Source: Corallium rubrum (lineage: Eukaryota > Cnidaria > Anthozoa > Scleralcyonacea > Coralliidae). Taken from it: a stretch of DNA of 64,000 nt. Every line of letters starts with the position of its first letter. Positions within the stretch are counted from its first letter, which is position 1. The stretch is taken from contig CAXIUP010000112.1 of NCBI GenBank assembly GCA_964035015.1, positions 1-64,000 on the forward strand, given 5' to 3'. Of this stretch, positions 1 to 11,117 are shown in pieces. Under the pieces are notes generated by a model that saw only the letters and a list, made by a program, of their open reading frames with translations, ran no database searches and had not been told where the DNA came from. The translations under genes and the position numbers were made by a program.

Positions 1-279
1 GTAGTCTAAATCCGCCCCTGGTACGAATGTACGATTCACGGATCGGACATGCAAGGTGTTTTTCTTTCGAAAAATACTACCCAGGCAATATCAGTTTTGA
101 TCAACAGGAATTAAACTACAAAATGTTTTGTCGTGTCATTTGCGACATATATTAAATAAATGCACTTTATATATCAGGTATATGTTTACAGTATAATTAC
201 TATGTTTCTTCGCAGTGTGTCGAAGCTCAAATGCGCAAGCTAGACCATATGAAACAGTTTGCGTAGTATTTGACAAATA
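1..279. other. No gene recognised
   Basis: No coding or RNA feature is visible. The first 25 bases (ending in a CCGCCCCTGG stretch) resemble the end of the G-rich repeat near 19.3 kb, so the window may open inside a dispersed repeat. Confidence 0.4.
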
Positions 280-415
280 TATTTTAAAAACCCAAAGGGC
301 ACTTCTGCCCCCCTTGCCCCTCCTGGCAAAAGGCACTTCTGCCCCCCTTGCCCCTCCTGGCAGAAGGCAGGAGGGGTGACCGCCCCTCCTGCCCCCCCCC
401 AGTTCCGGCGTCCCT
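280..415. repeat. GC-rich short tandem repeat
   Basis: About three imperfect copies of a roughly 32-bp unit built from ACTTCTGCC, CCCTTGCCCC and TCCTGGC blocks, the last copy partly inverted. The reading frames across it are by-products of the repeat and are not called as genes. Confidence 0.7.
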
Positions 416-569
416 GCATATATATCATCTATATATATATAAATTTTCAAGAGGAACTTTATTTAATCTTCAATTACAACGTTTCGGGGCTAGCCCCTTC
501 TTCAGGTCAATTATACAAGATAAGTGAAGCCACTTATATAGAGAAAATAATTATTTACATAAATTAAAA

Positions 570-1660
570 TTAAAAGAAATCGCGTAAATTAAGTCCCATA
601 GGTGTAAAAGTATTAAGTTTGTAAGTCCAGAATCCTTCACGTTCAGTAGGGTTATTAATATCCGTCTTATCAATAATAGTTACACAAACATCAGAAAGTC
701 CCTCGTGGCCAGCACTATAAAAATGGGCGTAAAGATGCTTGCCGGCAATATTACTTTGTCCTTTACCAAATCTAATTAAGCTACTCTTATGGTTATTAAA
801 ACGTTTGCGAAAAGATGTTATAGTGCTGCCCACATATTTCTTATCACATTTTTTACATGATAGCAGATAAATAACACCGGAAGAATCACAGTTAAAATTA
901 TGGTTAATATAATAACTTGACGTGCCAGAAGAATCCACAAAGGTACGCCCCCCTATGACAAATCTACAAATTTGACATCTAGATTTTCCACATGGGAACA
1001 TACCCGTAGACTCCACTGGACAACGTGTACGGGGAAGTTTAGCCCGCACTAAAGAATCTTTAATATTTTGAGGACGTCGAAACGAAACAATAGGTTTATC
1101 TGAAAATATGGCCCTGGTGGCCGAACAATTGGATAAAATAGGCTGGAGTTCCTGAAGAATAGATGAAACCTTTGACAAAGAGGGATGGAAATTCAACACC
1201 AAGGGAATATTACCGGCCCTCTTTCTACCGTTTTGCTTGGGTTTTAAAATATCATCTCGAGATTTTCGTTTAGCACGCTGACGAATCGAGGAATTTCCCT
1301 TCATAACCTCTTTTATAAAACCAAGATTTCATATCTTCAGCTCTCCTATCAAAATCCCTATCATTACTACAAATACGTCTAAGGCGCTTCGCCTGGCTAA
1401 AAGGAATAGCACGTTTGACATGGCGAGGATGACAAGATTTACTATCTAAGTACTGGCGAGTGTCAGTAGGTTTGCAATACAAATCAGTAACAAGTTTACC
1501 ATCCTTAGCACTCACCAGTACATCTAAAAATGATGACTTAGAAGAAATAATATGTGTAAACTTAATAGAAGAATGAAAACTATTAAGTTTACTAAGAAAT
1601 TCATCTGAAAAGAAAGAAGAAGGCGTGCCCAGCCATGAGTCCAGATAGCAAAAGTATCAT
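570..1660 (-). pseudogene. Penelope-like polyprotein, left copy, C-terminal part, frameshifted
   Basis: The frame read from 1515 to 1270 covers the RT-endonuclease linker, and the frame read from 1304 to 570 covers the GIY-YIG endonuclease. They are out of register because five bases present in the right copy near 1838 are missing here near 1279. Another frame change lies near 1625, next to the RT active-site stretch. The endonuclease keeps the Cys-rich core, the VIYLLSC strand, the KKYVGST strand and the downstream Arg and His. In this family the endonuclease nicks target DNA and the RT primes on the nick. This copy cannot make an intact protein. Confidence 0.8.
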
Positions 1661-1678
1661 CTATACTTAGAGAGTAAA

Positions 1679-2551
1679 TCTTGTCATCCTCGCCATGTCA
1701 AACGTGCTATTCCTTTTAGCCAGGCGCTTCGCCTTAGACGTATTTGTAGTAATGATAGGGATTTTGATAGGAGAGCTGAAGATATGAAATCTTGGTTTTA
1801 TAAAAGAGGTTATGAAGGGAAATTCCTCGATTCGCAAATTCAGCGTGCTAAACGAAAATCTCGAGATGATATTTTAAAACCCAAGCAAAACGGTAGAAAG
1901 AGGGCCGGTAATATTCCCTTGGTGTTGAATTTCCATCCCTCTTTGTCAAAGGTTTCATCTATTCTTCAGGAACTCCAGCCTATTTTATCCAATTGTTCGG
2001 CCACCAGGGCCATATTTTCAGATAAACCTATTGTTTCGTTTCGACGTCCTCAAAATATTAAAGATTCTTTAGTGCGGGCTAAACTTCCCCGTACACGTTG
2101 TCCAGTGGAGTCTACGGGTATGTTCCCATGTGGAAAATCTAGATGTCAAATTTGTAGATTTGTCATAGGGGGGCGTACCTTTGTGGATTCTTCTGGCACG
2201 TCAAGTTATTATATTAACCATAATTTTAACTGTGATTCTTCCGGTGTTATTTATCTGCTATCATGTAAAAAATGTGATAAGAAATATGTGGGCAGCACTA
2301 TAACATCTTTTCGCAAACGTTTTAATAACCATAAGAGTAGCTTAATTAGATTTGGTAAAGGACAAAGTAATATTGCCGGCGAGCATCTTTACGCCCATTT
2401 TTATAGTGCTGGCCACGAGGGACTTTCTGATGTTTGTGTAACTATTATTGATAAGACGGATATTAATAACCCTACTGAACGTGAAGGATTCTGGACTTAC
2501 AAACTTAATACTTTTACACCTATGGGACTTAATTTACGCGATTTCTTTTAA
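1679..2551 (+). CDS. Penelope-like polyprotein, right copy, GIY-YIG endonuclease part (5'-truncated)
   Basis: An uninterrupted frame runs from the head-to-head junction to a TAA stop, with the first internal ATG at 1784 (255 residues from there). It holds the basic linker, a Cys cluster (PCGKSRCQIC) and a GIY-YIG endonuclease domain with the paired strands VIYLLSCKKC and KKYVGST, then RKRFNNHKSS and a conserved ERE motif near the end. The reverse transcriptase that should precede it is missing, so the copy is dead as a retroelement although its endonuclease frame is intact. It differs from the left copy by few bases (for example GEHLYAH against GKHLYAH), so the duplication is recent. Confidence 0.8.
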   Translation, partial: SCHPRHVKRAIPFSQALRLRRICSNDRDFDRRAEDMKSWFYKRGYEGKFLDSQIQRAKRKSRDDILKPKQNGRKRAGNIPLVLNFHPSLSKVSSILQELQPILSNCSATRAIFSDKPIVSFRRPQNIKDSLVRAKLPRTRCPVESTGMFPCGKSRCQICRFVIGGRTFVDSSGTSSYYINHNFNCDSSGVIYLLSCKKCDKKYVGSTITSFRKRFNNHKSSLIRFGKGQSNIAGEHLYAHFYSAGHEGLSDVCVTIIDKTDINNPTEREGFWTYKLNTFTPMGLNLRDFF

Positions 2552-2621
2552 TTTTAATTTATGTAAATAATTATTTTCTCTATATAAGTGGCTTCACTTC
2601 TCTTGTATAATTGACCTGAAG

Positions 2622-2650
2622 AAGGGGCTAGCCCCGAAACGTTGTAATTG
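2622..2650 (+). other. Hammerhead-like hairpin in Penelope 3' end
   Basis: CTGAAGA is followed by one extra A, a perfect GGGG/CCCC stem with a CTAG loop, then GAAAC and GTTGTA. This matches the CUGANGA...GAAA layout of hammerhead ribozymes except for the extra A before stem II. The inverted copy lies at 481-511. Hammerheads are known in Penelope-like elements; activity here is not shown. Confidence 0.45.
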
Positions 2651-2724
2651 AAGATTAAATAAAGTTCCTCTTGAAAATTTATATGCTGTATCTGGAACAA
2701 TTTACTGAATGCTGGCTCTTGATA

Positions 2725-3108
<384 letters not shown>

Positions 3109-3111
<3 letters not shown>

Positions 3112-3716
3112 GGCCACAGTAGAGCCAGTTCAAGCACAGTTACAAAATTTGCCTCACTATATATGAAGGGAACAAAACATTGGTAGTCAAATAAAATAAA
3201 TTTCATATCCTATTCTTACCTCCAAATGCGTCCATTTCTTTACCCGTTTTACACCGATCTAGCTCCTATTAGGTGTATATAACCAGCCCCATTTCCGTGC
3301 AAACGAACAGTTTAGTCAGGCATTTTACGACCCGTTTCATTTCTTGTCAAATTTGCCTCACTTCCCTCGTAAACTTCACATTATCAAGTATTCCTTCTGT
3401 TATTTTCGAGGTGATCTGATCCGTTTAATACCGTCCATCTTAGCGAGGAAAGCTGTAGAAATTGACAAGTGAATTATCCACATACGATAATTTTCATGCG
3501 AGCAAAGATGCGATAAACATGCGAAAACAACGTCTATCCTTTTTAAAAAGTCGGCCATATTTGATATCAAAACGAACCTCAGAATCAGGGCTTTCTATTA
3601 GTAATGAGGGTTAGTATGGGTGAACATGCTGGTGCCTCATTTATCCTCTTGTGATGCCGTATACCCTATGCTGTGTTCGCGCCAAACGGCGCCATATTTG
3701 AATATGCAAATTTAAT
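3109..3716. other. Upstream region of gene A; no gene seen
   Basis: It begins with TGAGGGCCACA directly after the AT repeat, the same junction as at 13550, so a retroposon remnant is likely. Nothing else is recognised. The 5' untranslated region of gene A should lie in the last part; no clear TATA box or initiator could be chosen. Confidence 0.4.
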
Positions 3717-6700
3717 ATGTCTGATATTCTGAAAAGACTGCTTGATTTGAATAAGTTTAAGCAAAGCGTTTCTTTGTCTTCTGAACATTGTTTGAGTTAT
3801 GCAAGAAAATACTCCGTTAATAACTGTGATAGTGCTCTGACTATTGGTATTCCACACGAGCATTTTCGAAGTTGGTATAACATGAAGGCGAAGCAAAATG
3901 GCACATTGGCTGAGTATTCGTTTGTGGAAACCCTGAATGCACTCATGTCTAAACATGGAGTAAAGCTTTACGAAAGCGAAAGAATCGACGGTATACTGAG
4001 GAGAAGTTGTGGAGATATAAGCAGTAAATGCCGTAAGCTTAATGGCCGTAGAAGAGAGGAATACCTTGCTAAAATTAAGCAGATTTCAGTTTTCCAACAT
4101 GAGATAGTCAAGGTTGCCGAGGCTCAAAAACAAGTTGAAGCTACAAATGAGAAGGTGGATTTGCTGTCAATAGAAAATGAAGGGCTGAAAGAGAGGTGTG
4201 AAGAGCTGTGGACAGAGATAAGAACATTAACTAATAGCAAGAGAATAACTGATCAAGCATTAGACAATAAAGAGGAAGAATATAGGGAGATTTTGAAGCT
4301 CAATAAAGAACTGAGCGATTACCTCGAAAAGGTTGGAATTCCTGTTCATTTTAGAAATACGGGCAAAGAAGTACATGATGTTGGGAAAAGGCAGCAAGAT
4401 CGGAAACTTAACGAAGTTAAGATAAATGTGGAAAAGAGCCTGTGGTTTGCTGAAACCTTTGGTCTGACCTTGGAATCAGCAACCCTCTCTGATAAATCTG
4501 GGTCAATTCACTCTTTGGCATATAATTCGACATCAACAAGAAAAGGTTTCAAGGATCTGTCAGAAGTGGACAAGGATAAAATTAAACAAATTTTGTTGAT
4601 TGTAGAGCACTTTTGCATTGTCGAGGCTGCCTATCACCAACTTAGCATGATGCCGGCTGGGGAGAAATTACCACGATCCTACCTGATTAAACAATGCAAG
4701 GAATCGTTGAATGCACTTACGCATGTTGAACGGACACCTGGAGACGCAGAAGGCGCACAGCTTAACTTCTACGACACGCTGTGCAGGGAAATCCAAAAAC
4801 ATGTAAGTTTGTTGAAAGAATTTATTTACCTTGTTTCATGTACAAATATGGAAGAATTACTGTTCTGAGGTTGTACTCCATATTGGTATGCCTCATTTGC
4901 TTATTATCTTTTATTTTGATATATTAATATATCTATTATATATATATTTTATAAACATGTGTTAATTTGCTTATTAACACATGTTTATAAAATAAGTTGT
5001 GTGACTGTCTTACGCACGCTGTGATTGGTCAGTTACCGTGTTTATATCAGGCTATGTAACATGGATGGATTGTACGCTATCGTGATACGCCATCCTACGC
5101 CATCAATTACATGTAGCCATCATACGCCATCAATTAGCCATCACACGCCATCAATTAGCCACCATCATACGCCATCAATTAGCCATCACGGCCCATCATA
5201 CGCAGTAAGGAGAATTTACGTGTTGATAAAAAAGATATTTGTACATTTTATTTGCTTTCGACGTGTTATTTTATAAAAGAAATAGAAAACATTTTTATCC
5301 GTGTTCCCATACGTTATATAAACACTCGTGGAAGTTTGGGAGAACTCGAAATCGCGTGGAATGCCACTATGAAAATCCCACTATGATTTCTCGTTCTCCC
5401 AAACTCCCACTTGTGTTTATATAACTGTATGTAAACACGGAAAATGTTTTCTATTTCTTAAAATAATACAATTTTGTACCCAGGCTCTTTGTATAAATTT
5501 TCATGCGAGTAAACCTTAGACTGGTCATTGCTTATTCTGTGGTACCATTATTTTTTTCAGATGAAAAAGTGCATACTGGATGGCCAGGATGTTCCAGCGA
5601 AATACAACATCAAACTGAGTGGTGATGGTGCAAAGATGACCCGGCTCACAGGATTTGTTATAATTTCTTTCTCTATTTTGAATGCTGGTGAAGCTGTATT
5701 AGGTTCCAAAGGTTAATGTTTGTTTTATACTATGATAAACATGTAGTCTCATTGACACTCTGATTGCACTAATTGGAGATCAGTTTTTGAGAAAACCCTA
5801 TCAGTCTTATGCCCCCGAAGGTGGGGAATTTGACATTACCAACCGTCCCGAGGGAGGGGATATTTGATGACCGGGTCTGCATGTTGATTATGGTGGTGCC
5901 TCACCCAGGAGACTTTTTACATTATTACATGGATGTTTGTCCTGTGGGTAAGGAATTTGACATGCAATCATCGAAAAATGTCAAATCCCCTGGGTTTGCC
6001 TGGCCCCCCTCCCCTGGGGCTAAACATTGACAGGTACATTAGGACACCTTGCATGTGGCTGGGATAAATAGTGAAGGGTAGCAAGTACACACTGATGCGA
6101 ATCTAACTCAAGCCAGCGCACCAACCGCACATACAACCACCCATCTTTTCAAAAATTTCCTTCCATAATTAATTTCAATATGATTTTTAATTGAAACTTC
6201 TAGGAAACCAGACAGTTGCTGTGATTAAGGGGAAAGAAACATATGACATCATCCAATCATCTTGTGCAAGGATTTTTAATGATGTGAACAAAATTGTGGA
6301 AAATGGATTCATAACAATAGACGGAAATCGTGTACCGGTGGAGATATTTTTAGGTTCTGACTACAAGGTGCTTTGTATTCATTATATTCATATTGGTTTT
6401 GTTTTTTTTTCTCTTTAGGACCAGTCATTGTTAGTGCCAGTTAGGGTCTGGATGATATATTTTTTAGCATGAAGTCTTTTTAGGACCCCTTATTTTTAGC
6501 AAAATCTCCCTAAGCGTTGTCCCCCTCCCCATATTGTTTCAAGATTTTTCATGACCTCCCGAAAAAATCTAATCAACAACATTAATTGATAAGCTATGTT
6601 CCTTCAATTATCTACAGTTTCTTTTGCTGTTGCTGGGGATGAAAGGTGCAAGTTCAGACTACGCCTGTATCTGGTGCAAGATTCACAAGTTGTTAAGGTA

Positions 6701-8863
6701 CGGTAAATATAAAATGCTAAAGTCAACCTTTATCATGCAAGAGCACACTGCTTGTCATTCTGGCCAACACAAGAGCCAATGCCACATTTTATTTACCATT
6801 TTTTGTAAGCACAGAAGCAAATTTTGGAAGTACTGTACTGCATTTGTTGACAAGAAATTATGAATAGCCCCTTTCGCTCCACTACATCCGGAAACACATT
6901 GAATGATGTTCATTTTATTAAACAGATATGATATGACAAAGCCTGAAGATTTTTATAGAATGGAAAACATCAGAAGAACTTTGGACGACATAAGAAAATG
7001 TTGTCTAAAACAAACGTTTTCCTGCGAACGTCCTCCTCTTCTCAATATTCCTTTGGAAAACATTGTGCTGGACGAGCTTCACTTGATGCTAAGAATTACA
7101 GGTATATAATCATGGTAACAAGCTAGTTATGGTAATAATCTTGGTATAGATGCCAAGGTCATTATCATTCAACAGTCCAATTACCTGACACCGGTGGTAT
7201 TTTAAAACCAAAGGCCTACATGGTTTGCTAGTCCATTGGTGTAAACTTTGGACTACAAATTTTAAATGTTTACCTAATAGTCATACTTCACAAACATATA
7301 TAACAATTTGAATTAGACAGCAATTTTGTTTCATTTATCTTGCCAGATAAGCTTCTTGATAATTTGGTGAAAGAAGCTTTAGATAGAGATGTTGGTGCAA
7401 ATCTAGAAAAAGCTCCATGTGATAGACAATCAATACATCTTCAAAACCTGATCAAAGCTATTCGCGGTTGTGGAGTTTCCTTTTCAGTTTGGGAAAAGCG
7501 GAATGCTGATGGGCAAGCGAGTGGAGTTTATGAATTTACCAGTCTGATGGGGACAGATAGAAAGACTCTGCTGGAAAAGCTACCACCTAAGTTAGATGGT
7601 GTCATCGAGCCTGCAACAAGCACTACAGTAATTAGGATTTGGAAGGTACAATGTACTTTTCATATACATGTACTGTATTTTTTAGCTTAATTTCCTGTTG
7701 TGTATTCAAGTAGTGCTCTACAACCTATTTGCTGGCAGTGCTATCGCTAAACAAGAACTAATTGCACTATTCACTGAGATTTTTGTCGCAGGCCATTAGT
7801 ATATAAGCACACAAGTTGCAGATGCATGAAGGTATAGAGTATACAAATTGTGATCACTGAGAATAATAGACCTCCTCAGCTTTGAGATTGCTAATTATTC
7901 CCTTATTAAAAGAAGAATTTCCTATTATACTTTGACAGGATTTCAACCATATTTATACACAATGCATACAGAAGCAAGCTCCAACAGAAACAGATGTTGA
8001 TATGTATTTGCTAAGGTACAAAGATTCCTAAATGTGCAACTGATGTCATTGCATATTAAACTGAGATGTTAAGACCTATGTGTATCTGCCCTCTTGTTGC
8101 CACAATTTTCATGAAAATCATCTTACTATACATTCTACAGTATATAACACCATATTTTTACCTTCATGACAGGCTACAGCTTGGGTTACACTGTTTGTCT
8201 CACTGGGAGATAAGATTCGGGGTTATGGCATGCAAAATATTACACCATATATCCACGCTATGGTGTACCACGTACCTCACTCAATGAGGATGCACAATGG
8301 TATACGAAACTTTTCTGGGCAATGTAATTGACATATTCCAATCAAAGTATTCCTACTAATTATTGGCAGAGGGCCTTTGCTCAAAACCTCAAATACTTGC
8401 TCTATTTTTATAGGCAACCGAAGTTGGGTTTTTTATGGAAATATTAGTTAGAATGACCTGCTTTACTGCGAAATAAGATATTATCTAATATTTTACAATA
8501 GGTGTTGAAAAACTTAACGACGTTTGCAGGCGGATTCATTTGGAAAAGTCCAACAAGTGGGATGCGACCAAAGATGTTTTGTTGGTTGAAGAAAGGCTGA
8601 AACATTTAAGTGACTTACAGAGGACACCACGACAGTATAAGAAGAAATCAGATGAATACTGGAAATCGAGAATTTGTGAAGATCGGAGCAAGCGCCCTCG
8701 ATTATGTAATCAGGAACAGACTGATGATAATGTGGAGGATATTTCAACTCTTACCCCTGATGTCCTTCGATCACGATTGAAAGATTTTGGAATCAAAACA
8801 AGAGTAAAAAATGTCACTAGACTACGAGATATGTATCGCATATATTTGCAGTCTAAAAAGTAA
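3717..8863 (+). CDS. Gene A: DDE-transposase-like protein with CxxCxxH insert, nine exons
   Basis: Exons by splice signals: 3717-4802, 5561-5711, 6204-6367, 6618-6697, 6926-7101, 7347-7645, 7939-8015, 8173-8323, 8502-8863 (about 850 residues). Exon 1 gives a basic N-terminus and a coiled coil (about residues 110-210). The core shows three acidic positions in RNase H-like order: D384 in LSGDGAKMTR, D465 in GSDYK and E544 in LDELHLML, with CIWCKIH (C484, C487, H490) between the last two. Later exons give ITPYIHAMVYHVPHS and FSGQ. The basic tail ends in a SAP-like helical stretch (LRSRLKDFGI). I recognise the family as a dispersed metazoan one but know no experimental function; transposase origin is inferred. 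All joins keep frame except 8015/8173, where phase 2 meets phase 0. That means a weak alternative donor (for example after GAT near 8000) or a one-base defect. AATAAA follows at 8947. Confidence 0.7.
4949..4992. repeat. Short inverted repeat in gene A intron 1
   Basis: TTATAAACATGTGTTAAT is followed by its near-perfect reverse complement after a few bases. It is small and perhaps a MITE relic. Confidence 0.6.
5085..5205. repeat. About 20-bp tandem repeat, ATACGCCATCAATTAGCC unit
   Basis: Five imperfect copies of CATCATACGCCATCAATTAGC lie in intron 1 of gene A. A short open frame over it (rich in TPSISH) reflects the repeat. Confidence 0.75.
5265..5472. mobile_element. Foldback/MITE in gene A intron 1
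   Basis: Two arms of about 80 bp form an imperfect hairpin: AAGAAATAGAAAACATTTT on the left is mirrored on the right, and GTTTATATAA and AAGTTTGGGAGAAC blocks pair closer to the loop. No coding capacity. Target duplication not resolved. Confidence 0.65.
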
Positions 8864-8946
8864 CCAGGGGCGGTTAGCATTTTTGTAAATATGTCATAAT
8901 TATAACTACAGAGCAACGAGTACAGTATAACAATATATTTAACATT

Positions 8947-8952
8947 AATAAA
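8947..8952 (+). other. Polyadenylation signal AATAAA of gene A
   Basis: Canonical hexamer 84 bases after the TAA stop of gene A and about 20 bases before the TTAA-flanked MITE. Confidence 0.5.
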
Positions 8953-8974
8953 AGCATATTGCATATAATATTAA

Positions 8975-9326
8975 AGGGGGGTACAGTCCGGTCTGCACAT
9001 GTGCAAAGGTTGTTTACATTTTGACGGTAGTACATTTAGGTTACACGAAGTAGGCAGTCTTTGTTCTGTTCCGATTTATAATTCAGTCACTGTGATTTAC
9101 TCAAGCTTACTAAAATAACAAATATATGGATAATAGATAACAAATATACGAATATGGATGAAAGTTTTAATTCTTTGGATGATATTGAAGCCGCTCAAGT
9201 ACTGCTTTCCTCCATTGTCAAACAACACAAACGCGTGTTGTATTGCTCTGAGGGGCATGGGGCTTTGTTTACAATTTGCAGTTGGGGACTCCAATCTGAA
9301 CATGCGCAGTCCGGACTGTACCCCCT
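8975..9326. mobile_element. 352-bp MITE with TTAA target duplication
   Basis: The left end AGGGGGGTACAGTCCGG is mirrored at the right end, giving terminal inverted repeats of about 27 bp with few mismatches. TTAA flanks both sides (8971-8974 and 9327-9330). TTAA duplications are typical of the piggyBac and Kolobok superfamilies; the G-rich end favours Kolobok, weakly. Confidence 0.75.
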
Positions 9327-9417
9327 TTAATGTACATATCTGAGACTGAACTTTAACATCCTATTACCCTGCATATACTGTAGGCACCCTCAGATGTAGG
9401 CATATGCACTTATATCA

Positions 9418-9593
9418 GAATATATAGCAAAGTGAAAAGGTGGTAAACTGCCAAGAATTTAGTGACGAGATACTGACGTTTCGAGCAGAGCCCTTCATCT
9501 CGTCTTACTCTGATGAAGGGCTCCGCTCGAAACATCAGTATCTCGTCACTGAATTCTTGGCAGTTTACCACCTTTTCACTTTGCTATATATTC
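9418..9593. mobile_element. Near-perfect foldback carrying hammerhead-like motif in both arms
   Basis: Arms of about 80 bp pair around a loop of about 15 bases. Each arm carries a GATGAAGGGCT...CTCGAAAC hairpin; the right arm at 9508-9530 has the full CTGATGA...GAAAC. A 14-bp stretch (TATATCAGAATATA) recurs at 9411 and 9633 and could be a target duplication. Confidence 0.7.
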
Positions 9594-9599
9594 AAAACA

Positions 9600-10063
9600 C
9601 TGTCTACGCAGCACTCTTCCTTTTCACATATATCAGAATATAGGTGCATAGACCTACAAGTGATCAAAATTTGAATTAGGCAAATATTATATTGAAATGT
9701 TTGCATGTACTTATACCTGGATCACTGATTAAAATTTGAATTAGGCAAAATATTGTATAGAGAAGTTTCAGGTATACAAACTTAGTATGGTAAAGAACAG
9801 AAAATTGCCTGTCAATATATAAATGTTAATGTATAAGTAGACGCATCTACAAACAACAACTTTACTACCAAACACTTTGAAAAATTGTGAATATCCGCTT
9901 ATAGGTGCAAGCACTTATAGAATTGTATTGTCTTTAAACTATTTCGATGCAGGTTTATTAGCATAGCATGACCAGTTGCCATGGCTAGCTTCGCCACTAT
10001 ATGAGGGGTAATAGGGTTAGTGCGTTTGATTTATGTTCACTTTATAAATATTACACTTTCAAC
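9600..10063. other. No gene recognised
   Basis: AT-rich sequence with a local direct repeat (a GATCA...AAAATTTGAATTAGGCAAA block occurs near 9662 and 9720). No coding or RNA feature seen. Confidence 0.4.
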
Positions 10064-10971
10064 CTATACATTATCAATATTACAAGCTCTTTTTACAAAT
10101 AAAATGGAAATTTTTTCAAGTGGCATTTTTGGTGCCACTTCCAATTTTCTGTTTTTCGACAAATATTTTGAGGAACTCCATGAAACAATAGGCTTTGCCT
10201 TGATGGGAAATTTCACTGAAATGCCTTCACCAAGTTGATTCAGGGTATAAAACCAATTATCTGGCAGTTCATCAAAACGACAAAAGTCCCCTTTTTCAAA
10301 CATTGTGTGACCCTTGTGCTCGGCTGGCAAAATTTCCCAAATGTGACGTACCGCCACACATCTAAGTCTATGTTAGCATAAACTGACCCATTGGACTTAG
10401 ACTTTAGGCTTGACTGGATTGCATGCACAAAATCTCGACATGCGCTTTCCAATCTGGGCCCATCAGGTCTTTCTGGCTTGCCTAACTCCTATAGGAATAA
10501 AATAGGTACAATTTAATGTTGCATTAAATAATATCTTTAGTTTACTAACAGTTTACAATATTATAAATACTAACCTTAAAAGAGCCTGGTTTAAATGGTC
10601 TGATGGCTCCCATGAGCAACTGTGAAATGGCCAGCCTTTCCACTTGATGAGGTATTCATAGCCCTAAAAACAATACAGTGGCTACATGTAAGTCATTATC
10701 CTTTCAAATAGCGAAATAACACAACAAGATGTTAAAAATATGATCGTTTCTCTAACAATCTACTTTCAAAAGACATTCACGGTTTCACACAACACATTTT
10801 ACTTTTAGGTTTACTTACATGCGGTCGTTTTCTTCGCTCGACGATCCGTTCAACAGAAAAGAATTTTGAATTACTCCTCTTTGGTGTTGTGTTGTACAAC
10901 ACGACAGAGGAAAACGAGTTTAGCTGCTTGTAATCAACAAGGTTTCTCCTTCTCCTTATGCTGGCGGCCAT
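10064..10971 (-). pseudogene. Chromodomain-containing gene, decayed
   Basis: Likely exon 1 (10971-10819; ATG in a good context, MAASIRRRRN) ends in FFSVERIVERRKRPH at a GTAAGT donor. Exon 2 (10663-10575) continues in frame as GYEYLIKWKGWPFHSCSWEP, together a textbook chromodomain with its aromatic positions. Exon 3 starts near 10488 with LGKPERPDGP and an acidic/aliphatic tail. The exon 2-3 join is out of phase, and within exon 3 the frame changes near 10355 (before VRHIWEILPAEHKG) to a second frame open to 10064. Chromodomains read methylated histone tails and are common in transposon-derived proteins; the origin of this one is not settled. Confidence 0.65.
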
Positions 10972-11117
10972 TTCGTCTCCTTCACTATGAAGTACGAGGT
11001 AATCAAACGCTATTACCCGCTGCGAAAATGGCAGGCGCATGCAATTTTCACATGGAAAACCGCTGTCAAGCGACAGGCGCATGTCTTGAATTTCTGGCCA
11101 TGATATATATATATATA

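Larger units (their letters stand above)
440..2690. mobile_element. Palindromic pair of Penelope-like retroelements
   Basis: Two 5'-truncated copies of one Penelope-like element sit head to head, so their 3' ends face outward. Bases 440-1447 are almost exactly the reverse complement of 1679-2690, including the 3' untranslated tail with its CTGAAGA/CGAAAC hairpin. The left copy extends further 5', to about 1660, and reaches the reverse transcriptase active-site region (an IDDTFAIW-like stretch read on the minus strand). At the junction both copies share a TACTTAGA-like stretch, so a microhomology join is likely. Both 3' ends abut AT dinucleotide runs. Confidence 0.85.
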
